This document shows positions 34,741-43,318 of a DNA stretch of 64,000 nucleotides, piece by piece. The first letter of the stretch is position 1. The number at the start of each line of letters is the position of its first letter. The position numbers and the translations under genes are program-made. The stretch comes from Streptomyces spororaveus (GTDB taxonomy: Bacteria > Actinomycetota > Actinomycetes > Streptomycetales > Streptomycetaceae), in the NCBI RefSeq assembly GCF_016755875.1, contig NZ_BNED01000005.1:1922001-1986000 (forward strand). The letters are read 5' to 3'. Under the pieces are notes generated by a model, which worked only from the letters and a program-made list of their open reading frames with translations, ran no database searches and was not told the DNA's origin.

Positions 34741-35930
34741 GAGGGGGCGACCGCCGCGACCAGCTCGGCCCGTATCCCGGCCAGCGCGGCCGGCAGGTCG
34801 GCCGGCTCGAAGCCCGCGTCGATCTCCCGCAGTGCGGCCTCCAGCCGCAGACGCGAGTCACGCCCCTCGGGGAGGGTCCGGTGCTCGGCGAGCAGGGCGG
34901 TGCCGGTGCGCGCCAGCCGCTCGGCGCGCGCTGCGGTGCTGCGGGACAGTTCCTCGGCGGCGTGTACCAGGCTGCGGTTGGCGGCCTTCTCCACCAGGTC
35001 GGCGAGGGTGTCGCGGGCCAGTGCCTGGGTGTCGGCGGTCGGGGCGATCAGCGGCAGCACCCACAGGTCGCGCGCGGATGCGGTGGTCCGGCCGTCCAGC
35101 ACCGCGGCGGCCGCGACCAGCTTCTGCGAGCGCACGGCGCGGCGGTCGCTGACGGGTACCCCGGCGGCGCGCAGCCGGCGCAGCGCGGCACCGACCAGCG
35201 GGGTGACCTCGTCGAGGTCGCAGGCACGGGCGGCGGCGGCGAGCCGGTCGACGGCGGCGAGCAGGCCGCCGGGGCCGCCCGGCGCGGCGGACACGGCTGC
35301 GGGGCGGCGGCCGGCCTCCAGCAGTTCCTCCAGCCGGGCGTCGGCCACCGGCTCGACGAACACGCGGGCGAGGAAGCGGTCCGCGAAGGCGGCCAGGGCC
35401 GGGTCGTCGGGGAGGTGGTTGGCGGCGCCGACGCAGACCCGCAGCGGGCTGTCGAGGACGGTGCGGCCGCGGCGGAAGACCCGTTCGTTGAGCAGGCCGA
35501 GCAGGGTGTTGAGGACGGCCGTGGACCCGAGGAACACCTCGTCCAGGAAGGCGACCTCGGCCTCGGGCAGCATTCCGGCGGTCTCGAACTCGACCCTGCC
35601 CTCGCGCAGGCCCCGCAGATCGACGGGGCCGAACAGCTCGTTCGGCTCGGTGAACCGGCCGAGCAGGTACTCGAAGTAGCTGCCGCCGAGATGGGCGGCG
35701 ATCCGGCGCACGGCTTCGGACTTGGCGGTGCCCGGCGCGCCGACGACCAGGAGGTGCTCACCGGCGACCGCGCAGAGGGTGACCACCTCGGCGACCGTCT
35801 CGCGGTCGACCAGGCCCCGGCCCGCGGCGGCCACGGCGGCGCCGACCGACTCGGCGTCCGCGGCGAGCGCCGACGGGTCCGGCGTGGCGGGGACGGGGGG
35901 CGTGGTGGTGCTGATCTCGGTCACGAGCAC
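34737..35930 (-). CDS. MoxR-family AAA+ ATPase of the ternary system
   Basis: 397 aa. Walker A is GAPGTAKS (64-71), Walker B is VAFLDEV with D130/E131, sensor 1 is N171 in VGAANHLPDD, and the arginine-finger region is AFADRFLARV. GRFTEPNELFGPVDLRGL is the MoxR-specific insert. GTG at 35930 and at 35924 are both possible starts. It is the first gene of a four-gene translationally coupled unit (35930 down to 29622) set inside the exopolysaccharide locus. MoxR ATPases act as chaperones that mature or remodel vWA partners. Confidence 0.88.
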   Translation of the reverse strand: MLVTEISTTTPPVPATPDPSALAADAESVGAAVAAAGRGLVDRETVAEVVTLCAVAGEHLLVVGAPGTAKSEAVRRIAAHLGGSYFEYLLGRFTEPNELFGPVDLRGLREGRVEFETAGMLPEAEVAFLDEVFLGSTAVLNTLLGLLNERVFRRGRTVLDSPLRVCVGAANHLPDDPALAAFADRFLARVFVEPVADARLEELLEAGRRPAAVSAAPGGPGGLLAAVDRLAAAARACDLDEVTPLVGAALRRLRAAGVPVSDRRAVRSQKLVAAAAVLDGRTTASARDLWVLPLIAPTADTQALARDTLADLVEKAANRSLVHAAEELSRSTAARAERLARTGTALLAEHRTLPEGRDSRLRLEAALREIDAGFEPADLPAALAGIRAELVAAVAPS

Positions 35931-36003
35931 CGGAGTCTACGGGGGCCGAACCCGCGCTCACCAGCGGGTTTCCTCGCAGCCTGCCGGGCCGCCCGGACAC
36001 TGG

Positions 36004-36813
36004 TCAGTCGCGGGGCCCCGGGCCGTCCCAGGCGGTGTAGAAGCTGTCCGGATTGACCAGGTAGCGGACGGTGGGGCGGGGCAGGTGGCGTACCTCGTGG
36101 CGTCGCGCGTAGCGGCGTACGAGTTCCCAGTCCTCGCGGGGCAGTACCTCGGGGGTGCGGCGCAGCCGGCTGAAGTACAGGGACCGGTTGCGGCGCGCCA
36201 CGAACGCGTTGGTGTCCAGGAAGGCCTCGTGGGCGGCCCGGCGGCGGTCGAACGGCACCGAGAGGACGTCCCGGTCGGTGCCGTCCGGCAGCACCCTGCG
36301 CAGTGCGGTGTAGACGGCGTCGGGTCCGTCGGGTGCCTCCAGGGTGGCCAGGGCCTGCTCCAGGTGGTCGGGCTCCCAGAGGTTGTCGTCGTCGAGGAAG
36401 GCCACGTAGCGCGAGCGGGTGAGCCGGATGCCGACGTTGCGCACGACTCCGGCGGTCGCGGTGTTGCGGGTCAGGGAGACCGCGAACAGCCGCGGGTCGT
36501 CGGGCAGTTCGGGCAGGCCGGCGCCGTCGTCGACGACGATGACCACCTGGTCGGTGACCGTCTGGCCGAGCGCGGAGCGGACCGCCGCGCGCAGGGCCTC
36601 GGGTCGCCGGTGGGTGGGGATGACGGTGGCGACGAGGGCGGCCGGGGGCTCGCCGAGGGCCGCGGCGAGGCGGTGGGTCTCGGCGTCCTCCAGGCGGCGC
36701 AGCCGCAGGGCGGAGGGGGCCAGCAGGACCTTGTTCCTGGCTTCGAAGAGCACCAGCCAGCCGAAGGTCCGCTTGAGCAGTTCCCAGGGGGCCCGCGCGA
36801 TCCGGCGCATCAT
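36004..36813 (-). CDS. Family 2 glycosyltransferase
   Basis: 269 aa starting MMRRIARAPWELLKRTFGWL (AGGAC just upstream). The GT-A core begins late, near residue 60: LVATVIPTHRRPEALRAAVR, VIVVDDGAGLPE, the metal motif LDDDNLWEP, and LPREDWELVRRYARRHEV as the catalytic ED segment. The amphipathic N-terminus may dock it to the membrane. It is the most downstream gene of the long leftward operon running from 44484. Confidence 0.87.
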   Translation of the reverse strand: MMRRIARAPWELLKRTFGWLVLFEARNKVLLAPSALRLRRLEDAETHRLAAALGEPPAALVATVIPTHRRPEALRAAVRSALGQTVTDQVVIVVDDGAGLPELPDDPRLFAVSLTRNTATAGVVRNVGIRLTRSRYVAFLDDDNLWEPDHLEQALATLEAPDGPDAVYTALRRVLPDGTDRDVLSVPFDRRRAAHEAFLDTNAFVARRNRSLYFSRLRRTPEVLPREDWELVRRYARRHEVRHLPRPTVRYLVNPDSFYTAWDGPGPRD

Positions 36814-36835
36814 GTCCTGTCGGTCCTCTCGGGGG

Positions 36836-37906
36836 TCAGGAGGCGGGTGGGGGTTCGACGGGCCTGCCGTCGGACATGCGGTTGCCCTTCCACACGTTCC
36901 CGGCGCCGCCCGCGTTCCAGGCGGTGGCGGCGCCGTAGGCCCCGGAGGCCGGGTGGTACTGGGTGGAGAAGACGTTGTTCGTGACCTGGATGCCGGTGGC
37001 GCCCGGGCCGCCGCCGTAGAGGGCGTACGCTCCCCCGGCCAGCCAGTTGCCGTCGACGACGACGGAGGAGACCGTTCCGGTGTCGGCGAACAGTCCCACG
37101 GCCGCGGTGGCGCCCCGGTCCACGGCAGTGGAGTTGAGCAGGGTGTTGCGGCGGACGGTCAGGCGGCCCTTGTTGCCGCCGCCGCTGATGACGGCGTCGG
37201 TGTGCTGCCATTCGCCGCCCTGGTTGCGGAACGCGACGATGTCGTGGACGTAGTTGTCGTGCAGGTCGCCCTGCCCCATGGACAGGGCGTTGCCGAACAC
37301 CGAGATGTCGCACCAGCCGACCTCGATCGAGCTGCCGCCCATGTTGGAGACGGCGTAGTTCACGCCTCCGTTGTCGGGGCCCTTGCCCGGTACGGCGGTG
37401 ATCGTGGTGTGCAGGACCTTCAGTCCGCTGAAGCCCGGGCGCAGGTTGACACCCCACCAGTTGGTGGAGGTGATCCTGCTGTCGATGATCGTGACGTCGT
37501 CGGCGTAGATGTCGAGGGAGCCGCGGATGTCCCAGCCCTTGATGACCGTGCCGTCCTGCTTGACGGACATGTTCCCGGTGTCGTGCCGTTCCAGCTCGAT
37601 CCGCGGGCCGGTGGTGCTCGCGTCGGGGAATCCGCAGGTGCCGGGCGAGGTGCAGGCGGGGGTGGTGGGCGGTGGTTCGCTCGCCGACGGCGAGGCGGCC
37701 GGGGAGGGCGATCCGGAGGGGGTCGGCGAGGCCGGGGCCGAGGACGGGGCCGGGGCCGTGGTGGAGGGGGTGGCGGCTTCGGTGGTACCGGGCGCGGCCG
37801 CGTGCTCGCTCACGCCGGTGCGGTCGGCCTGGTAGAGGGTGAGGACGACGGCGAGCACCACTCCGGCGAGCAGCCACGCCGTCAGGCGCCTTCGGTGCTG
37901 TGTCAC
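36836..37906 (-). CDS. Secreted right-handed parallel beta-helix protein
   Basis: 356 aa from GTG 37906. A signal anchor (LTAWLLAGVVLAVVLTLYQA) is followed by an S/P/T/A-rich stalk (about 35-85) and a parallel beta-helix (about 90-345) with stacked N-rich turns (DDVTIIDSRITSTNW, LTVRRNTLLNST, IQVTNNVFSTQYH). The pectate-lyase-like fold is common in polysaccharide lyases, epimerases and phage depolymerases. Because it lies in the operon with flippase and glycosyltransferases, it may trim or modify the exported polymer. No catalytic residues can be named from sequence alone. Confidence 0.82.
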   Translation of the reverse strand: MTQHRRRLTAWLLAGVVLAVVLTLYQADRTGVSEHAAAPGTTEAATPSTTAPAPSSAPASPTPSGSPSPAASPSASEPPPTTPACTSPGTCGFPDASTTGPRIELERHDTGNMSVKQDGTVIKGWDIRGSLDIYADDVTIIDSRITSTNWWGVNLRPGFSGLKVLHTTITAVPGKGPDNGGVNYAVSNMGGSSIEVGWCDISVFGNALSMGQGDLHDNYVHDIVAFRNQGGEWQHTDAVISGGGNKGRLTVRRNTLLNSTAVDRGATAAVGLFADTGTVSSVVVDGNWLAGGAYALYGGGPGATGIQVTNNVFSTQYHPASGAYGAATAWNAGGAGNVWKGNRMSDGRPVEPPPAS

Positions 37907-37912
37907 GGCTGT

Positions 37913-39367
37913 CTACCCTTTGAGTGAGGCGCGGCCGGGCAGGACGCACAGGACGTAGCAGAGGGTGCCGGCGGCTCCGGTCGCCAGGAGGGCGAGCACG
38001 CTGTCGCCCAGGTACCGCTCCAGGAGGAGGAGTACGCCGGCCATCACCGCTCCGCCGAGCAGCGGCCAGGCGCAGGCCCGGGCGACGGTGCCCAGGAGGA
38101 TGCCGCCGCGGTGCAGGGCGAGGAGGAACACCGGGACCACGACGGCTCCGGCGACCAGGACGTGCCCCTGGGCCACTCCGACGATGCCGCCGGTGCGGGC
38201 GCCGATCACGAGGGCCGGGATCAGGACGACCAGCCAGAGTGCCTGGACGGCGATGAGGGAGCTGCGGCGGCCGATGGCGACCAGGCAGTCGTAGGCGAGT
38301 TCGCAGCCGATGCGGACCAGCCCGAGGGCCATCAGCCAGGGCAGGGCCCGGGCCGCGGGCAGCCAGCGTTCGCCGTAGACGAGTTCCACGACGGGGGCGG
38401 CGAGTGCGGCGAGCAGGACGCAGATCGGGACGGTGCCGGCCATCACGACGCCGAGGGCGCGGGCGAATCCGGCGGCCAGCGCCTGCGGGGAGTCGGCCAG
38501 CCGGGAGAAGCCGGCGAAGGAGACGCGGCGGGCCGCTTCGGAGATGATGCGGACGGGCCAGCCGGAGATGTTGAAGGCGAGCACGTAGAAGCCCAGGGCC
38601 AGGGGGTCCAGGGCCGAGCCGACGACCATGGTGTCCACGTTGACCACGCCGAGGGCGAGCATGCTGGCTCCGGCGAGCGGGAGGCCGAACTTCAGCAGGG
38701 CGCGGGCCTGTTCCCGGTCCCAGCCGAACCTCAGGGTGCCGGGTGCGGCGAGGCAGCAGCCGATGAGGGCGGCCACGTTGCCGACGACGGATCCCCAGGC
38801 GAAGCTCATCGCGCCCCAGCCCTGGACGGCCAGGACCAGGGTGACCGCGGTGCTCAGGACGAAGTTGAGTCCGTCGACGGCCATCCGCCGGCCCTGCGCG
38901 AACTCCCGGGTGAGGAAGCCGGCGGGAACCTGGGAGAGTCCGTCGAGGACCACGCACAGGCACATCACCCGCAGGACACCGGAGGCCTCGGGTGAGCCGA
39001 GCACCTCGGCGACCGCCGGGGCGACCGCGAACAGCACGGCGTACAGCAGGCAGCTGGAGGCGGCGCTGAGGGTGAGGACGGTGGGTGCGAAGCGGCGGGG
39101 GTCGCCCTCCCAGCGGACGATCGCCAGCGAGACGCCGAGTTCGTTGGCGGAGAGGAGGACCAGCAGGACGGTCTGGGCGATCCCGTACACGCCCCAGGCC
39201 TCGGGCCCGAGGAAGAAGCGGGCCAGGACGATGCCGGTGGCGAAGTTGCCGAGGCGCATCACCACGGTGTTGATCAGGCTCCACTTGGCGGCGGAGCCGA
39301 CCTTGCGCCCGAGCGAGGGCGCCGCCGCCGGGGCGGTGCTCTCGGTGTCCGCCGCGGGGCCGGTCAC
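37913..39367 (-). CDS. Wzx-like polysaccharide flippase (MOP superfamily)
   Basis: 484 aa, twelve or more membrane helices. GRKVGSAAKWSLINTVVMRL and LGPEAWGVYGIAQTVLLVLL are the usual start of polysaccharide transport proteins (RfbX/Wzx/TuaB). The GTG at 39367 overlaps the Wzz gene stop (GTGA). It should flip the lipid-linked repeat unit to the outer face for the Wzz-Wzy fusion encoded at 26653. Confidence 0.92.
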   Translation of the reverse strand: MTGPAADTESTAPAAAPSLGRKVGSAAKWSLINTVVMRLGNFATGIVLARFFLGPEAWGVYGIAQTVLLVLLSANELGVSLAIVRWEGDPRRFAPTVLTLSAASSCLLYAVLFAVAPAVAEVLGSPEASGVLRVMCLCVVLDGLSQVPAGFLTREFAQGRRMAVDGLNFVLSTAVTLVLAVQGWGAMSFAWGSVVGNVAALIGCCLAAPGTLRFGWDREQARALLKFGLPLAGASMLALGVVNVDTMVVGSALDPLALGFYVLAFNISGWPVRIISEAARRVSFAGFSRLADSPQALAAGFARALGVVMAGTVPICVLLAALAAPVVELVYGERWLPAARALPWLMALGLVRIGCELAYDCLVAIGRRSSLIAVQALWLVVLIPALVIGARTGGIVGVAQGHVLVAGAVVVPVFLLALHRGGILLGTVARACAWPLLGGAVMAGVLLLLERYLGDSVLALLATGAAGTLCYVLCVLPGRASLKG

Positions 39368-40113
39368 GACGGTCCGGCCGTACGGGAGCCGGCGGCGCCG
39401 GAGCCGGCCGGGTGGGCGACGGTCATGCGCAGGGTGGCCGTCGGGTCGCCGGCGTCGGCGGCGACCGGTTCGCCGCCCTCCCCGGGGGCCGGCCGGTGCC
39501 GGCCGGACGACGCCCCCCGGCGCTTGCGGGCCTCCACGAAGAAGGTGGCCACCAGGCTGAGTACGAAGCCCAGCGCGCCCGCCATGATCAGGAACTGGAG
39601 CCTGGCCTTGGTCTGTGCCTCCGGCTTCTGGGGAGGCACGATCACGGTCATCCTGATCATGGCGTCGGGTGCCACCGACTGCTGGGTCTGGAACTCCAGC
39701 AGCCGCTTCTCGGCGTACGTGGTGAGGATCTGGTCCGACTTCAGCACGGCGGCCTGGTCGGTGCCGACGACGCTCAGCCACATGTAGGGGCCGAGCGCGT
39801 TGTCGGCGATCTTCGCCTCGTGCACCCCGGTGAGGCCCAGGGACTTGAGGTCGGCCTTGGCGTCGTCGGAGTTGAGGTTGCGGGCCAGGCCGTCGGCCAT
39901 CCCGGTGAGCGAGGCCTGGGTGCTCAGGAAGGGGTTGCCGTCGAAGGCCACCGTGGCCTTCTTCGAGTTCAGCAGCGACACCGTGCTCTGTGACCGGTAC
40001 TCCACCGGGACCAGCAGGTACACGGCGGCGGTGAGCGCCGCCGTGATGAGCAGTCCGGGCAGCAGCACGTACCAGCGTCTGCGCATGACCCGCCAGATCT
40101 CCGCGAGATCCAT
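39364..40113 (-). CDS. Wzz-like chain-length determinant protein
   Basis: 249 aa. Starts MDLAEIWRVMRRRWYVLLPG; helices at about 17-37 and 172-195; the proline-rich exit motif near PPQKPEAQTKARLQ is typical of Wzz/polysaccharide co-polymerases. The cytoplasmic tail is basic, with no Walker or Y-rich kinase domain. It is the third Wzz-like protein of the locus and is coupled to the flippase. Confidence 0.88.
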   Translation of the reverse strand: MDLAEIWRVMRRRWYVLLPGLLITAALTAAVYLLVPVEYRSQSTVSLLNSKKATVAFDGNPFLSTQASLTGMADGLARNLNSDDAKADLKSLGLTGVHEAKIADNALGPYMWLSVVGTDQAAVLKSDQILTTYAEKRLLEFQTQQSVAPDAMIRMTVIVPPQKPEAQTKARLQFLIMAGALGFVLSLVATFFVEARKRRGASSGRHRPAPGEGGEPVAADAGDPTATLRMTVAHPAGSGAAGSRTAGPS

Positions 40114-40138
40114 GGTCGTCTTCCCCTTCGCATTGCGT

Positions 40139-41281
40139 TTACAGCACGTGCTGTCGATCGGTGGCCGCCCCGCGCGGGACGAGGTCGGTGGGGCGCGGCC
40201 TGGTGTGCGCGGGCGGTCCGTCGAGCAGGACCGCGGCGATGCGCTCGCTCGCCCGGCCGTCCCAGAGTTCGGGGCAGCGCGGCGCGGGCGGATCGTCGAG
40301 GACCCGGTTCACGGTGGCCGTGATGCGCTCCGGGTCCGTGCCCGCCAGCACGTTCGTGCCCTCCTCCACGGTGATGGGGCGTTCGGTGTTCTCCCGCAGG
40401 GTCACGCAGGGCACCCCGAGGGCGGTGGTCTCCTCCTGGATGCCCCCGGAGTCGGTGAGGACCACGCGGGCGGAGTCCTGCAGGGCGATGAAGTCGAGGT
40501 ATCCGGCGGCCGGGACCAGCCGGATGCCGCCCGGCACGCCCAGTTCTGCCAGCCGCTCGGCGGCCCGCGGGTGCACGGGCAGCAGCAGCGGACAGCGGTC
40601 GGCGATCTCGCCCAGGGCCTTCAGCAGGCCGCGCAGGGCCCCGGGGTCGTCCACGTTGGCCGGCCGGTGCAGGGTGACCAGGCCGTATCCGCCCCGGGTG
40701 AGCCCGTACCGGTCCAGGACGTCGGAGCGCCGGGCCCGGTCCAGGTTGGCCAGGAGGGTGTCGATCATGACGTTGCCGACGACGTGGATCTGGTCCTCCC
40801 GGTAGCCCTCCGCCCGCAGGTTGACGGCGGCGTCGGGCGAGGGGGCCAGCAGGTAGTCGCTGAGCCGGTCGGTGGCGACCCGGTTGACCTCCTCGGGCAT
40901 GCTCCAGTCGCGGCTGCGCAGCCCGGCCTCCACGTGGGCCAGCAGGGGGCCGGCCTTCGCGGTGACCAGGGCGCAGGCGAGGGTGGAGTTGATGTCGCCG
41001 ACCACCACGACCGCGTCCGGGGCCAGTTCGTCGATCAGTGGCTCGAACGCGGCCATCACCCGCCCGGTCTGCTGGGCGTGGCTGCCGGACCCGGCGCCCA
41101 GATAGCGGTCGGGCGGGCGGATGCCGAGGTCGCGGAAGAACACGTCGTTCATCGACTCGTCGTAGTGCTGCCCGGTGTGGACGAGGATCACCTCGGCGCC
41201 GCGGCGCTCCAGCGCGTCCATCACGGGTTTGATCTTCATGTAGTTGGGCCGGGCCCCGGCCACGCAGACGATCCTGGTCAC
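40139..41281 (-). CDS. wecB: Non-hydrolysing UDP-GlcNAc 2-epimerase family enzyme
   Basis: 380 aa from GTG 41281. VTRIVCVAGARPNYMKIKPV, HTGQHYDESMNDVFF, GDINSTLACALV, HVEAGLRSRD, TLHRPANVD, and LTDSGGIQEE with the RENTERP loop are the full set of WecB/MnaA/WbpI motifs, including the catalytic D and E residues. It converts UDP-GlcNAc to UDP-ManNAc, or, if WbpI-like, the 2,3-diacetamido glucuronate derivative to the manno form. It is next to the UDP-sugar dehydrogenase gene (gap 4 bp). The gene symbol is by family, not proven substrate. Confidence 0.9.
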   Translation of the reverse strand: MTRIVCVAGARPNYMKIKPVMDALERRGAEVILVHTGQHYDESMNDVFFRDLGIRPPDRYLGAGSGSHAQQTGRVMAAFEPLIDELAPDAVVVVGDINSTLACALVTAKAGPLLAHVEAGLRSRDWSMPEEVNRVATDRLSDYLLAPSPDAAVNLRAEGYREDQIHVVGNVMIDTLLANLDRARRSDVLDRYGLTRGGYGLVTLHRPANVDDPGALRGLLKALGEIADRCPLLLPVHPRAAERLAELGVPGGIRLVPAAGYLDFIALQDSARVVLTDSGGIQEETTALGVPCVTLRENTERPITVEEGTNVLAGTDPERITATVNRVLDDPPAPRCPELWDGRASERIAAVLLDGPPAHTRPRPTDLVPRGAATDRQHVL

Positions 41282-41285
41282 GGGG

Positions 41286-42542
41286 TCAGAGCACCTCCAC
41301 GGTGGGTCCGGAGACCCGGTTGCGGCAGTCGAGGACGTAGGAGGCGTGCTCGGTGACCATCTGGTAGTCGAAGGAGTCGTGGTCGGTGAGCAGGACCACC
41401 ACGTCGGCGGCCGCCAGTTCCTTGCGGGTCGGCTCGACCCGCACGAGGCGGGCGTCGACCTTGATGCTCTCCACCACGTGGGGGTCGGCCGCACGGACCT
41501 TGGCCCCCATGTCGAGGAGCAGCTGTGCGATGCGGACGGCGGGCGACTCCCGGGCGTCGCCGGTGTTCTTCTTGTACGCGAGTCCCAGCAGCAGGATCTT
41601 GGAGCCGTTGACCGAGCGGCGCTTGGCGTTGAGCGCGTCGATCACGCGGCGCGTCACGTACTCGGGCATGTGGTTGTTGATGTCGTTGGCGAGTTCGACG
41701 AAGCGGAAGTTCTGGCCGAGTTCGCGCTGGACCCGCCAGTTGAGGTACGAGGGGTCGATGGGCAGGCAGTGACCGCCGACGCCCGGGCCGGGGGTGAACT
41801 TCATGAAGCCGAAGGGCTTGCTGGACGCCGCCTCGATGGCTTGCCAGACGTCGATGTCCAGGTGGCGGGCGAACATCGCGATCTCGTTGACGAGGGCGAT
41901 GTTCACGTGGCGGAAGGTGTTCTCCAGCAGTTTGGCCAGCTCGGCCTCCTTGGGGGAGCGCACCGGCACGGTGGTGTCGACGAGCTCGCCGTAGAAGGCC
42001 TCGACGGCCTTCAGCGAGCGGGCGTCGACGCCGGAGACCACCTTGGGGGTCTGCTGGAAGCCCCAGACGGTGTTGCCGGGGTCGATGCGTTCGGGGCTGT
42101 AGCCGAGGTGGAAGTCCTCGCCCGCGGTGAGCCCGGAGCCGTTCTCCAGGATGGGCGCGAACAGTTCCTCGGTGGTGCCCGGGTAGGTGGTGGACTCCAG
42201 GATGACGGTGGCGCCCGGCCGCAGGAAGCGGGCCAGGGTGTGCGCCGACTCCTCGATGTAGCGCAGGTCGGGGGCGCCGTCCTGTAAGGGGGTGGGGACC
42301 GTGACGACGGCGACGTCGAAGCCGCCGCAGTCCCGGGCCAGTTCGCTGGGGCGGTAGGTGCCGCGCGCGAGCGCGCGGGCCAGCCGTTCGGAGGAGACGT
42401 CCTCCACGTACGACTCACCGGCGGCGAGGCTCTTGACCCGCCGGGTGTCCACGTCGTAACCGATCACCTGGTGTCCGACCTCGGCGGCCCGGATGGCCAG
42501 GGGCAGTCCGACGTATCCCTGTCCCACGACGACGACGCGCAT
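41286..42542 (-). CDS. wecC: UDP-N-acetyl-hexosamine 6-dehydrogenase (WecC/WbpA family)
   Basis: 418 aa; AGGAG 7 nt before ATG 42542. NAD binding MRVVVVGQGYVGLPLAIRAA, the STTYPGTTEELF loop, PERIDPGN, the lysine-containing LLENTFRHVNIALVNE, and the catalytic cysteine in GPGVGGHCLPIDP define the UDP-GlcNAc/ManNAc dehydrogenase family, which oxidises C6 twice to the uronic acid. ATGA overlap with the WecG/TagA gene. Whether the substrate is UDP-ManNAc (WecC) or UDP-GlcNAc (WbpA) is not decided by motifs. Confidence 0.9.
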   Translation of the reverse strand: MRVVVVGQGYVGLPLAIRAAEVGHQVIGYDVDTRRVKSLAAGESYVEDVSSERLARALARGTYRPSELARDCGGFDVAVVTVPTPLQDGAPDLRYIEESAHTLARFLRPGATVILESTTYPGTTEELFAPILENGSGLTAGEDFHLGYSPERIDPGNTVWGFQQTPKVVSGVDARSLKAVEAFYGELVDTTVPVRSPKEAELAKLLENTFRHVNIALVNEIAMFARHLDIDVWQAIEAASSKPFGFMKFTPGPGVGGHCLPIDPSYLNWRVQRELGQNFRFVELANDINNHMPEYVTRRVIDALNAKRRSVNGSKILLLGLAYKKNTGDARESPAVRIAQLLLDMGAKVRAADPHVVESIKVDARLVRVEPTRKELAAADVVVLLTDHDSFDYQMVTEHASYVLDCRNRVSGPTVEVL

Positions 42543-43318
42543 CAGTAACTCCTGTTCGCGGAAGCGGAACCGGCAGACGGTGTGCGGTGGATGAGTTCCC
42601 GGACCGTCATGAGGAGGAAGGCAGCATTGGTGGTGAGGTAGCGCTTGCCGAGACGGCGCGGCTCCTGGAGGGTGCGGTAGAACCATTCGAGGCCCATCCG
42701 CTGCCAGACCAGGGGGGCCCGCTTGGTGATGCCGGCGAGGATGTCGAAGGAGCCGCCGACGCCGTGGACGACCTGCGCGCCGGTGCGCTTGCCGTAGCCG
42801 GCGGTGAAGATCTCCTTCTTGGGCGAGGTCATGCCGAGGAACAGCAGCCGTGCGTCGCTGTCGGCGATGGCGTCGGCGACGGACTCCTGGTCGTCGTCGC
42901 CGAAGTAGCCGTTGCGGCTGCCCGCCACCCGCAGCTTCGGGAAGCGTTCGGAGATCTGCACGAGCATCATCTGGAGGACGTCTTCCTGGGCCCCGAGCAG
43001 GTAGACGGGGATGTCCGCGACCTCGGCGGCGGCCAGGAGCCGCATGAACAGGTCGATGCCCGCGACCCGTTCGGGCAGCCGGACGCCCAGCACCCGGCCG
43101 GCCCAGACGACCGCCTGGCCGTCGGCCAGGACGAGGTCGCAGCCGGCGACCGCCTCGGCGAGGAGGGGGTCGCGCCGCATGTTGACCAGCTTCGCGGCGT
43201 TGACCATGCCGATCTCGATCTGTTCGCCGCGCCGCACCGCGTCGAGGCAGCGCTGCACGGTCTCGTCCATGGTCAGCGGGTCGAGCGGGACTCCGAAGAG
43301 CGACTGTCGTCGGGTCAT
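42542..43318 (-). CDS. WecG/TagA/CpsF family (GT26) glycosyltransferase
   Basis: 258 aa from ATG 43318, overlapping the upstream stop by ATGA. Motifs: the T in PLDPLTMDETVQ, IGMVNAAKLVNMRRDPLL, the catalytic D in LVLADGQAVVWAG, GVRLPERVAGIDLF, SRNGYFGDDDQ, LFLGMTSPKKEIF and VVHGVGGSFDILAG. Enzymes of the family transfer ManNAc (TagA) or ManNAcA (WecG) from UDP to lipid-linked GlcNAc, which fits the wecB/wecC-type genes beside it. A C-terminal helix probably tethers it to the membrane. Confidence 0.92.
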   Translation of the reverse strand: MTRRQSLFGVPLDPLTMDETVQRCLDAVRRGEQIEIGMVNAAKLVNMRRDPLLAEAVAGCDLVLADGQAVVWAGRVLGVRLPERVAGIDLFMRLLAAAEVADIPVYLLGAQEDVLQMMLVQISERFPKLRVAGSRNGYFGDDDQESVADAIADSDARLLFLGMTSPKKEIFTAGYGKRTGAQVVHGVGGSFDILAGITKRAPLVWQRMGLEWFYRTLQEPRRLGKRYLTTNAAFLLMTVRELIHRTPSAGSASANRSY

